Origin: Candidatus Nomurabacteria bacterium | GTDB taxonomy: Bacteria; Patescibacteriota; Minisyncoccia; Phycocordibacterales; UBA9973 | DNA length: 7,161 bases | NCBI GenBank assembly: GCA_026395935.1 | Contig: JAPLXT010000114.1 | Span: 1 to 7,161 of the forward strand | Direction: 5' to 3' | Made by a program: the position numbers and the translations under genes | Notes under the pieces: generated by a model | Told to the model about the DNA's origin: nothing | Database searches by the model: none | Seen by the model: the letters and a program-made list of their open reading frames with translations, nothing else | Part shown: positions 1 through 6,174 of the stretch, one piece after another | Numbering within the stretch: the stretch's first letter is position 1 | Layout of the letters: every line of letters starts with the position of its first letter

Positions 1-1412
1 GCAGGGGTAGATTCTGAGTCGTGAGTAGGGTCGTATGTTGCTTTTATATCTCCACCAGCATGACAATTTGGATCTTTCCCATCTATTAGTCCATTACCAT
101 TGTTGTCTTTATCATCAGAACATTGTGGTTTCCCAATTGTAGGTTCTTCGGGTAGAACATTATCTCCACCATTAATACTGACACTAGTATTACCCCCTTT
201 TTGTCCATTTGGTCCGATACAAGTAACTGTATAAGAAGTAGTTTTAACAAGAGGTCCTGTATCAAAAGATCCAGTCGTTCCTGTTCCCCTCCCTATACCT
301 GCGTTACAACTAGTTGCGTTTGTAGAAGTCCAACTAATTTTTGAAGTTTTTCCTGAATCAACAGATGCTGGTGTGGCGGTTACAGTCACAACTGGGAATT
401 TATAAACATCTAAGACGTTTACAAAAGCATCACTACTTACTTCACCTTTGTCACCCTTACAAGTTACAGTATATGATCTACTTTCTGATAAAGCTTCTGT
501 TATGAATGATCCATTAGGGTTAGTACTTGTACCAATACCAGCATCACAAGATGTGGTATTTGTTGATGTCCAACTAATTGTTGAAGTTTCTCCTACAGCT
601 ATAGGCTTATTAGGAGGAGTAACTGTTTTGTATGATGATTCAGAATAACTTTTAGCATTATATGGTTTAGTTAAATCATTCTCCTCGTGACAATTAGGAT
701 CTTTTATATCTATTAATCCATCTTTATCATTATCTTTTCCATCATTACATTCAGTCACAGTAGGGTAAGCTGTAACTTTTATAGTTGGGAAAGTGTTGCT
801 AATATTATTAGGACTAACTGTAACATAAACATTTCCACTTCCCTTAGATCCTTTCGCGTCAATACAAACTACACTATAAGAAGTATTTGTTGTAAGAACT
901 CCTGTTTTGAATGATCCGGTTGTGCCCTTTCCATTACCCGCACCTGCGTCACACGAGACTGCTTTAGTAGAAGTCCAACTAATAACAGTTGTATTACCCT
1001 CTTTAATAGATGTTGGTTTTGCTGTGACTTTTACAGAAGGGAAAAGATTCGTGGTGTTGTTACAGAGTGGATAATTTGTTGCACCATTTTGGCATGTACT
1101 ATTTGTCGTAGTACACAAAGGAGGATTGTTTGCTTTGTTGTCCAAACAAACATTATCTCCTGTTATAGTACAAAGTGGTGGATTAGTTGCTTTGTTTATA
1201 CAAACTCCATCTATAGTAGTACAACGCGGTGGATTGGTAGCATTATTTAAACACTTAGTATCGAAAGTATCACAAACTGGAGGATTATTCGCTTTATTGA
1301 TACAAGCACCATTTATAGTAGTACACTCTGGTGGGTTAGTAGCTTTATTAATACAAACACTAGGGACGGTTACTGCGACGAAAGTATTTCCACTACTCTT
1401 TGATCCATTTGC
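1..1412 (-). CDS. Repeat-rich surface protein fragment: Ig-like units, Cys-pair repeats, Ca-type motifs (no start codon; runs off window)
   Basis: The minus-strand frame is open for about 470 codons from just after a TGA (1413-1415) to the window edge, where it continues. It has no ATG; only rare TTG (1143-1145, 1116-1118) or GTG (756-758, 387-389) codons could start it, all inside repeats, so it is best read as the 3' part of a broken gene. In order it encodes the tail of a first Ig-like unit, six Cys-x9/10-Cys NPP repeats (1062-1355), an Ig-like unit (816-1043), a DNDKDGLIDIKDPNC motif (687-752), two more Ig-like units (411-632 and 174-398), and a second motif, DNNGNGLIDGKDPNC (60-125). The Ig-like units share ISWTST, a downstream C-(D/N)-A-G, and YTVTC. 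Composition rich in Thr, Ser, Asn and Cys with almost no charged patches suggests an exported, disulfide-stabilised surface protein, perhaps adhesive. That role is inference; the repeat structure is directly visible. Confidence 0.8.
60..125 (-). other. Second calcium-binding-type motif in the same surface protein
   Basis: The frame gives QCSDDKDNNGNGLIDGKDPNCH, matching the copy at 687-752 in spacing: Cys, Asp/Asn-rich loop, GLID, then KDPNCH. It follows the fourth Ig-like unit and is followed by a Ser/Thr/Asp-rich linker up to the window edge, so the protein probably carries more modules beyond. Confidence 0.65.
687..752 (-). other. Calcium-binding-type motif ECNDGKDNDKDGLIDIKDPNCH
   Basis: The frame gives a Cys, then DGKDNDKDGLIDIKDPNCH. 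The alternating Asp/Asn with a central Gly and a closing Asp resembles thrombospondin type 3 and EF-hand-like calcium loops, here enclosed by a Cys pair. It lies between two Ig-like units, so it may act as a rigid calcium-dependent spacer. Binding itself is inferred. Confidence 0.65.
1062..1355 (-). repeat. Six tandem Cys-pair 'NPP' repeats, about 17-18 aa each
   Basis: On the minus strand six units follow one another: CINKATNPPEC, CINKANNPPVC, CLNNATNPPRC, CINKATNPPLC, CLDNKANNPPLC and CQNGATNYPLC. They are joined by six- or seven-residue linkers such as TTINGA and TTIDGV, and a final CNNTTN follows the sixth. Each unit holds a Cys-x9-Cys pair (x10 in the fifth) around an Asn-Pro-Pro turn, suggesting a row of small disulfide-closed loops in an extracellular stalk. 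DNA periodicity is 51 to 54 bp with diverged third positions, so the array is old and under coding constraint. It sits between the first and second Ig-like units. Confidence 0.85.
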
Positions 1413-1562
1413 TCAAGTACAAGAAATTGTAAATGATTTACTTTTTGTCAGAACTCCTGTTTTGAATGATCCAGTTGTACCTGTTCCATTACCTGTGCCT
1501 GCGTTACAAACTGTTGCTTTTGTTGATATCCAGCTTATAACCGAAGACCCCCCTGCAACTAA
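1413..1562 (-). pseudogene. 5' remnant of the Ig-repeat surface gene, ended by an in-frame TGA
   Basis: Read in the same frame as the downstream fragment, this stretch encodes most of an Ig-like unit: VAGGSSVISWISTKATVCNA, then GTTGSFKTGVL and FTISCT. It then hits TGA at 1413-1415, after which the domain continues with ANGSKSSGN. The usual leading strand of the unit (VTVTAxPxS in the sister copies) is missing. Upstream the frame is closed by TGA at 1563-1565 and by a TAG soon after. There is no ATG, GTG or TTG in the segment, so it cannot be translated on its own. Either the gene is decayed, or the assembly has errors at two places. The homology to the sister units at 816-1043 and 174-398 is unambiguous. 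Confidence 0.75.
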
Positions 1563-2302
1563 TCATAATAATCACGAATACTACCATTAGAACTATTCAA
1601 GAAGTTCCCATTTAGTTTATTTAAATTGACTTTATTATCTTCTGGTATGTTTGTGTCATTTAGTATTCCTCCTACGCGGATAGATCCATTAATAGCATCA
1701 ATACTGATAACACTTCCTACTGGAATTACAAAGGATGGAGCTAGAGGAGGATTTTTTGTCATTCCTCCATATATTTTATCACTCAAATAAAGTGGATTTT
1801 TGGGAGTCCAAGCGGTTACCTCGGTTCTATTTGTGGGGATACCACTCAAAATTCCTTCTATTATTATATGTCCAGTAGTCCCTTTATTCATATCCTCCCC
1901 TGCTACTCCAAAGACAAGAGATTTACTCTTATCACTTGCTATTGCCTTCATCACTATTGGAGCATTGTTTTTATTAAATGATGCTATATAAAGTACATCA
2001 CCCTTTTTTAAATTTTCACCTGCTTCCACTTGGATAACCTTGTTACCATTTTGATCTGTATTTATTACACCCGTAATTGTTTTACCTGTAGTAGAAGTTG
2101 TATCTGTTCCACCAATGACACTCAAATCTTTGTTTTTGGAAGTTCCTAAAAGTGGGGCAAAAACTTTTTGCATTGTCACTACTCCTTTAGTGTCAAAAAT
2201 TGTTGCTCTATTTGCAAATAAATAATAACCTGCCAGTAAAAGTAGCAGAATCAATATAAATGCTATTATGAATGCTTTGCTTTTTTTAGGGTTATTTTCC
2301 AT
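1559..2302 (-). CDS. Membrane-anchored protein with phage-decoration/fibre-like beta domain (247 aa)
   Basis: The protein has a basic N-terminus (NNPKKSK), one strong hydrophobic segment (about residues 10-29), and an exterior part of roughly 215 residues, so it is a single-pass membrane or envelope protein. Residues about 85-155 (VEAGENLKKGDVLYIAS, then FGVAGEDMNKGTTGHIIIEG) and 165-210 (NPLYLSDKIYGGMT, then IPVGSVIS) have the Gly-rich beta-turn spacing I associate with phage head-decoration and tail-fibre accessory domains (DUF2190-like). This resemblance is from memory and only suggestive. The tail NLNKLNGNFLNSSN looks like the 'LNG...' linker common in fibre proteins. The ATG follows the 980-aa gene by 15 bp with no evident Shine-Dalgarno, so co-transcription is likely. 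It ends with TAG exactly where Ig-domain coding sequence resumes in another frame, so its C-terminus may be truncated; it could once have been the N-terminal part of the downstream repeat protein. Confidence 0.8.
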   Translation of the reverse strand: MENNPKKSKAFIIAFILILLLLLAGYYLFANRATIFDTKGVVTMQKVFAPLLGTSKNKDLSVIGGTDTTSTTGKTITGVINTDQNGNKVIQVEAGENLKKGDVLYIASFNKNNAPIVMKAIASDKSKSLVFGVAGEDMNKGTTGHIIIEGILSGIPTNRTEVTAWTPKNPLYLSDKIYGGMTKNPPLAPSFVIPVGSVISIDAINGSIRVGGILNDTNIPEDNKVNLNKLNGNFLNSSNGSIRDYYD

Positions 2303-2317
2303 AAATTTTAATAATTA

Positions 2318-5260
2318 TTAATTATTTAATATGCCCTTACAAGCTGGGTCTTGTGCATCTGCTAATCCGTTTAAGTCATTGTCTATTCCGTCTGTACAGT
2401 TTTCTTTAGCCTTACTACCTTTTCCAATTATTCCATCTGCATCAAAGACATCTATGTTTTCTTCTGTTAAACAAGATGCATATTTTGTTTTATATTCTGT
2501 TGCCGTTAGAACCTTTCCACCAGTTTTTACAGCTTCGGCATTAAGTATTTTTATTAAATTATCATCTCTACGTTTTTGTGCATCTGCTATTATTCCACTA
2601 ACTTCATCTCTTATTGGTTGAAGTTTTGCTATATTTATCTTTGCTTGGGCTATAGCATTTGTATAATCAGTTATTTTTTGATTAGTTTCATCGTTGTAAT
2701 ATAATATATCTTTTGTAAGGTCTAGACCACCTTGAGCCATTGGTACGTATGCAGGATTCTTATCTACTCCTATACTTGTCTCAGTGTCATTATACTGTCT
2801 TGTCATATTATTAAAATATATTTTGTTCATCATTTTATCGAATACATCGTAAAAGTTTTGGAATAAATTACTATTTACATATTTTAAATTAATGTCTTGT
2901 AAGCTTTTTGCCTCTTCAAACTTACTCGAATCTTTAGTTTTATATGCATAAGATGTTACACCCATATTTTTTGTTCCAGTAAATGGTCCAAAATAATTTA
3001 AGAACCAAGCCACAGCATTAGAGTCAGTTATTTTTTTCCAAACATTTGGGTTGTTATCAAAAATACTTGCCAATTTTTTATAAGATTGACTGTCTTCACG
3101 ATCTATTCTCCACTCCATTCTATCCATATCCACCATATTTAATGGTCCAGTATATATTGTTCCAACCCAATTTTGATATGCAGATTGTGCATCTGAGGAG
3201 TTCGTTCTATAACTTGGATTTGGTCCTGGAATACAGTAATCGAGTTCTCCCATACTCGTCATTACTTTTGGTAATACCCCAAGTATCTCTTTGGCGGCGA
3301 CGATGTAGTCTTGCTGAAGCTGGATGACCCCCCTCTTGGCTATTGGGCTTTGTTGGTCCTTTTTCCAATTCTGCCATTCGCTTCCATTCCAAAAGGCTCT
3401 ATCTCCTACCTCCCAACCATTATAACCATCAATCATCAACTTTGTTTTTCCAGCTGTTGTTACTGTATAAAATGGATTTGATGGATAAGTAAGTTCTTTT
3501 TCTTTAGTGTCACTATTGTAAATATAAATTTCTGGAGCAGTATTAGGATACAATCCAATCGCAGTATTTATTTCTTTTGGATAAACCTTAACGGCAACAT
3601 CAGAAAGAGTTGCTTTATTAGTATCAGCATTCCAATTTCCAAGATTAGTCGTATCACTATGTATATAAGTATTTCCTAGATCACGAGTTAAATTAAAATT
3701 ATTATATGCACCATTATTATCATAAGCACCACTGGTACCAGTATTGGTGTCCCCAGTGAGGGTATTCATATTGTCCGTCCAGTTGGTAGCTACAGCAGAA
3801 TCTGAAAGGCTTGTAAGTCCCCCACCTTGAAGTTTGGATATTAAAGCTGAGAATAATACATTTAGTCCATCATTTATTGTTTTCACAAGTTCAAGCTGGC
3901 GGTCTGGAGAATTCAAATAGTTGCCGACTTTATCTTTTATAAGACTTCCTGGGGTTATAGTTTTCCATTCTGCACATACACCATATTCATTATCTCCATT
4001 AAAATTCTGATATGCTGGTTTTGTTTTTACAAAAACAAATTTTGTTGGTTGCATAAGTCCAGTATTTTCAACATTCCCAACATCTTCTGTTTTAGGACTA
4101 CTATCTTTGTTGTACATTTGCCACTGAATGCATTCTTTCTGACTCATAAAACCATTGTTCTGAGCGATTTCAGCTTTTTGATCGCTTACTACTTGTGATT
4201 GCATATCACTTAAATATTGGCTTGCCAGCATATTAAAACCGAGAGGGTTATTTTGTTCTCTTTGCGTAAGGGCAAGCCAGCCATTCCACCCACCCAAAGA
4301 GAAATCTCTAGCGAAAGCATTATTAGCATCTTGGGCTCTCTTCAACACCGTTCTTGTGTCTTGGGCTTTTTGAAGATCAGCATTACTATAGTAAGATTTT
4401 GGGTCTGATATGAAACTACTCAGATCTCCCTGGAGATTTCCAAGGAATTTTGATGAACTATTTATTATACCCATGTTATTAATCTTGGTTCTTGAGAAAT
4501 CCGCAGCGTAAGGACTTGCATTATTAGGAGCAAGAAGTACATCTATGCCAGTCTCTACAACATTCTTTTCAATATTATAAGTAAGATTTCGCATGTTCTG
4601 GACAAATAATGGGTTGCCCCCATATCCAGAATTTATCCAATTCATAGTACTACGAGCCATAGCAGTCAATTGATTTTTGGCAAGTGTAATAGCAATACCA
4701 TCAAAACATTGTTCTTTAAAATTTTTAGCTTTTGCTTCATCTAATTGTTTTTTAAGTAATGCTCTACCGTCGGCATCTATTGAGTCTATTTGTTGTAAAC
4801 ATGTTTTAAATTGATTGCCATTAATATCTATTCCAAGATTTTCAAGAATTGTATCTATCGCTGGAGCAAGACCACCTATTGTTGGAACAGATTGACCCGT
4901 TGCTTCAGCTGAAGCCTTGCCACTTTTACAAGCAGTCTTAGCAGCTTCTATTGCTGCATCCTCACCTTTTTTCTGGATTGCTTCTTTGACCGCTTTGCCC
5001 TGTATAAGTCCAGACATCCATTTTGAAACTGTATTTACAACCCCAGTACAACCAACGACACTTGTCAGCAAACTGCCAGTTACCACATCAGAGACTTTAA
5101 ATTTATATGTGCTGTCTCCACCTTGGTTTGGGTTAGAATAAAGGCTAGACATACTAGGTGTAGTTGCAGCATTTATAGGGATAATAGGCAGAATAAGACA
5201 CAACAAAAAAACAGAAACTATCATCCTTGAAATTATTTTTGTAATAGTTTGTTTTTTCAT
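2318..5260 (-). CDS. Large secreted CPR-type protein with C-terminal calcium motif (980 aa)
   Basis: The N-terminus is a classical signal peptide: basic MKKQTITKIISR, hydrophobic core about residues 13-29, likely cleavage after INA (about residue 31). No enzymatic motif is seen. Residues about 195-380 (TMNWINSGYGGNPLFVQN, then FSLGGWNGWLALTQREQNNP, then GFMSQKECIQW), 428-485 (CAEWKTITPGSLI, then LNVLFSALISKLQGG) and 670-685 (DYCIPGPNPSY) match, from memory, a conserved large exported-protein family of Parcubacteria that I believe sits near type IV secretion or pilus-like genes; that context is not visible here. Residues about 600-640 are Trp/Gly-rich, with NGWEVGDRAFWNGSEWQNW. Residues about 860-910 look helical or coiled-coil. 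The C-terminus has a Cys-bounded calcium-type motif (955-974). It starts with ATG with a weak AAAGG about 13 nt upstream and has its own probable promoter. Exact function is unknown. Confidence 0.85.
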   Translation of the reverse strand: MKKQTITKIISRMIVSVFLLCLILPIIPINAATTPSMSSLYSNPNQGGDSTYKFKVSDVVTGSLLTSVVGCTGVVNTVSKWMSGLIQGKAVKEAIQKKGEDAAIEAAKTACKSGKASAEATGQSVPTIGGLAPAIDTILENLGIDINGNQFKTCLQQIDSIDADGRALLKKQLDEAKAKNFKEQCFDGIAITLAKNQLTAMARSTMNWINSGYGGNPLFVQNMRNLTYNIEKNVVETGIDVLLAPNNASPYAADFSRTKINNMGIINSSSKFLGNLQGDLSSFISDPKSYYSNADLQKAQDTRTVLKRAQDANNAFARDFSLGGWNGWLALTQREQNNPLGFNMLASQYLSDMQSQVVSDQKAEIAQNNGFMSQKECIQWQMYNKDSSPKTEDVGNVENTGLMQPTKFVFVKTKPAYQNFNGDNEYGVCAEWKTITPGSLIKDKVGNYLNSPDRQLELVKTINDGLNVLFSALISKLQGGGLTSLSDSAVATNWTDNMNTLTGDTNTGTSGAYDNNGAYNNFNLTRDLGNTYIHSDTTNLGNWNADTNKATLSDVAVKVYPKEINTAIGLYPNTAPEIYIYNSDTKEKELTYPSNPFYTVTTAGKTKLMIDGYNGWEVGDRAFWNGSEWQNWKKDQQSPIAKRGVIQLQQDYIVAAKEILGVLPKVMTSMGELDYCIPGPNPSYRTNSSDAQSAYQNWVGTIYTGPLNMVDMDRMEWRIDREDSQSYKKLASIFDNNPNVWKKITDSNAVAWFLNYFGPFTGTKNMGVTSYAYKTKDSSKFEEAKSLQDINLKYVNSNLFQNFYDVFDKMMNKIYFNNMTRQYNDTETSIGVDKNPAYVPMAQGGLDLTKDILYYNDETNQKITDYTNAIAQAKINIAKLQPIRDEVSGIIADAQKRRDDNLIKILNAEAVKTGGKVLTATEYKTKYASCLTEENIDVFDADGIIGKGSKAKENCTDGIDNDLNGLADAQDPACKGILNN
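2339..2398 (-). other. C-terminal Cys-bounded calcium-type motif of the 980-aa protein
   Basis: Residues 955-974 read CTDGIDNDLNGLADAQDPAC, the same pattern as the two copies in the downstream surface protein (Cys, DNDxxGLxDxxDPxC). It sits six residues before the stop codon, which is a typical place for a terminal module. A related but looser Asp-rich stretch, DVFDADG, lies just before it (residues 937-943). Confidence 0.65.
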
Positions 5261-5280
5261 TTTTAATTCTTTACCTTTAT

Positions 5281-5308
5281 AATTAGTAATTGTTAATTAG
5301 TAATCATT
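5281..5308. repeat. 14-nt AT-rich tandem repeat in the 5' leader
   Basis: Plus-strand AATTAGTAATTGTT (5281-5294) is followed by AATTAGTAATCATT (5295-5308) and a further AATT. The two copies differ at two positions. They lie between the probable -10 and the start codon of the 980-aa gene, so they would be in its untranslated leader. They could be a protein-binding site, or simply slippage in AT-rich DNA. Confidence 0.6.
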
Positions 5309-5318
5309 AATTGCTTTC

Positions 5319-5348
5319 ATTATACCATTTTATTATTGACTATTGCAA
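5319..5348 (-). promoter_or_regulatory. Probable sigma70-like promoter for the 980-aa gene
   Basis: On the minus strand TTGCAA (5343-5348) and a perfect TATAAT (5319-5324) are separated by 18 nt. The -35 lies in the last codons of the upstream 92-codon frame, and the -10 is about 58 nt upstream of the ATG. Spacing and the exact -10 make this the best promoter candidate in the window. It would let the large secreted gene and the 247-aa gene be expressed independently of the upstream genes. Confidence 0.6.
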
Positions 5349-5618
5349 AAATTCAGAGATTTTTTCTAGATCTGCTCCTAGTGCATCGCTGTACTTTTTA
5401 TAGTTTAGTATAGCTTTCATCCCTCTGAGCGGGTCATTGAGCATTGTGGTAAGGTCATGGATGGTTTGACCTGTTTTCTCATAATTATTTGTGGCGCTCA
5501 ACTGCAAAGAGGCAAGGGTCTTAGGGACGGGGACTTTTATGAATTCTTTGCCGAAATTTTGGTATGCGATGGCGACAGTTTTGGCGGCGTATAGGGCTTG
5601 TGGGTCTTTATTATTCAA
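5340..5618 (-). CDS. Small protein, likely detached C-terminal half of the upstream membrane protein (92 aa)
   Basis: This frame starts at TTG (5616-5618), overlapping the upstream TGA in a TTGA junction; there is no ATG, only a stop six codons upstream, and no good Shine-Dalgarno. It has no signal peptide or membrane segment and is predicted mostly helical. The stretch FIKVPVPKTLASLQLSATNN, followed by LNDPLRGMKAILNYKKY, resembles the C-terminal region of longer CPR proteins that begin with a membrane anchor and an Asp-rich motif, as the upstream gene does. I therefore infer that the two frames were once one gene, split by a deletion or frameshift near 5615-5635. A coupled independent gene is possible, since the 4-nt overlap would allow reinitiation. 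Function unknown. It ends at TAG (5340-5342), and its last codons contain the -35 box of the next promoter. Confidence 0.6.
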   Translation of the reverse strand: MNNKDPQALYAAKTVAIAYQNFGKEFIKVPVPKTLASLQLSATNNYEKTGQTIHDLTTMLNDPLRGMKAILNYKKYSDALGADLEKISEFLQ

Positions 5619-6073
5619 ACCCTGAATGCATTATTTCCTATGGCATTAGTAATAGCGCTCATTGATTCATCGTTAAGTGAGCCTGTTTGTTGCAAGGAGA
5701 CAATTGTAGCGAAAAATTCTTGAGACAAAAGATCATTATCAGTAATGGTTTGAGATGGGTCACCCGATAAACCGCCATTGTTTTCGGCTAAGGTTTTCTT
5801 TTTAGCCATAATAAACTCCTTGTTCTCTGGTCCGTTTTTATTTGGATCGAGTCCCCACAAATATTCCTCCCAGTCAGGAATACCGTTGCTATTGCTGTCT
5901 TTTTGTATAACTTCACCAACTGTTATTTTAGCAGGCTCCTTACTCGTTAATTTTTTGCTTTTAATTAAAGAAACAATTCCTTTTACTGTGAAAAATAATG
6001 CAATAAATACAATGATAATTAGGATAATTGCTTGAAATTTTTTACTTGGGAGATAATTTTTATAATCAGTCAT
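5615..6073 (-). CDS. Membrane-anchored protein with thrombospondin-3/EF-hand-like motif (152 aa)
   Basis: Residues about 12-34 form a single hydrophobic segment after MTDYKNYLPSKKF, a start typical of a CPR family of anchored proteins (from memory). Just outside the membrane is DSNSNGIPDWEEYLWGLDP (residues 59-77): Asp59, Asn61, Asn63, Gly64 and Asp67 fit a calcium loop of the thrombospondin type 3 kind, followed by the common DWEE...GLDP ending. The rest (DNDLLSQEFFATIVSLQQTG, then SLNDESMSAITNAIG) looks helical. In relatives I recall, this part is followed by a longer helical C-terminus like that in the next frame. Here the protein stops at TGA, shorter than expected, suggesting truncation. 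The ATG lacks an evident Shine-Dalgarno. It is probably the first gene of the envelope block. Confidence 0.75.
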   Translation of the reverse strand: MTDYKNYLPSKKFQAIILIIIVFIALFFTVKGIVSLIKSKKLTSKEPAKITVGEVIQKDSNSNGIPDWEEYLWGLDPNKNGPENKEFIMAKKKTLAENNGGLSGDPSQTITDNDLLSQEFFATIVSLQQTGSLNDESMSAITNAIGNNAFRV

Positions 6074-6116
6074 AAGATTAACAAATGGTTAATTAAGAAT
6101 TTAAAATACTCTATTT

Positions 6117-6145
6117 TATATAGAAATACTATCTCAATAATACAA
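6117..6145 (-). promoter_or_regulatory. Possible promoter for the envelope block
   Basis: In the 101-bp spacer after rsmA, the minus strand has TTGTAT (6140-6145), 17 nt, then TATATA (6117-6122), about 43 nt before the ATG at 6073. The -35 is weak (TTG only) and the region is so AT-rich that chance matches are likely. No GC-rich terminator hairpin is seen in this spacer, so read-through from rsmA is also possible. Confidence 0.35.
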
Positions 6146-6174
6146 CCTATTATTAAAATATCCTAATCTTTTAG

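Larger units (their letters stand above)
174..1562 (-). repeat. Four Ig-like (bacterial Ig/PKD-type) beta-sandwich units
   Basis: The four units lie at 1365-1562 (N-terminally truncated), 816-1043, 411-632 and 174-398. Three of them share the pattern V-T-A-x-P, a small loop, (V/K)ISWTST, a short stretch, C-(D/N)-A-G, then GTTGSF-x-TG-x-L, (S/T)Y-(T/S)-V-x-C and a closing strand VxVTV. The third unit lacks the GTTG loop and has a shorter equivalent. The Trp in ISW and the paired Cys are the expected core Trp and disulfide of such folds. The first two units share a 23-nt identity over the VLxxN/FKT region (near 895-917 and 1451-1473), pointing to recent duplication. Domain-family assignment is from pattern memory, not a profile search. 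Confidence 0.75.

Noticed and set aside
448..648. Open plus-strand frame of 66 codons
   Set aside because: It lies antisense to the third Ig-like unit, has no Shine-Dalgarno, and shows no recognisable protein features.
1062..1355. CRISPR-like periodicity
   Set aside because: Unit length is 51-54 bp with gradual divergence across the whole unit and a continuous coding frame; there are no identical repeats separated by unique spacers.
1413..1415. UGA decoded as glycine (Gracilibacteria-type code)
   Set aside because: GGA is used freely for glycine here, no other coding frame has an internal TGA, and TGA ends the 152-aa frame. The frame upstream of the Ig remnant also contains TAG, so recoding would not repair the gene.
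1413..1415. Selenocysteine at the TGA
   Set aside because: The aligned residue in sister units is Gly or Asp, not Cys, and the domain is a structural repeat rather than a redox enzyme; no SECIS-type hairpin is evident downstream.
1545..1565. Programmed ribosomal frameshift joining the 247-aa ORF to the Ig units
   Set aside because: No slippery heptamer precedes the TAG (the sequence is TAT TAT GAT TAG), the G6 run is after the stop, and the downstream frame meets TGA 49 codons later.
1126..1590. Open plus-strand frame of 154 codons over the Cys-pair repeat region
   Set aside because: It is the antisense of the NPP repeats; its apparent periodic protein (GGLVALF) is the mirror of the coding repeat on the minus strand, which has the coherent Cys, Trp and motif pattern.
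3046..3392. Open frames on both strands inside the 980-aa gene
   Set aside because: They are shadows within a long continuous coding frame that has a signal peptide and conserved blocks.
6074..6174. Rho-independent terminator after rsmA
   Set aside because: The spacer is AT-rich with no GC-rich stem followed by a T-run in the minus direction.
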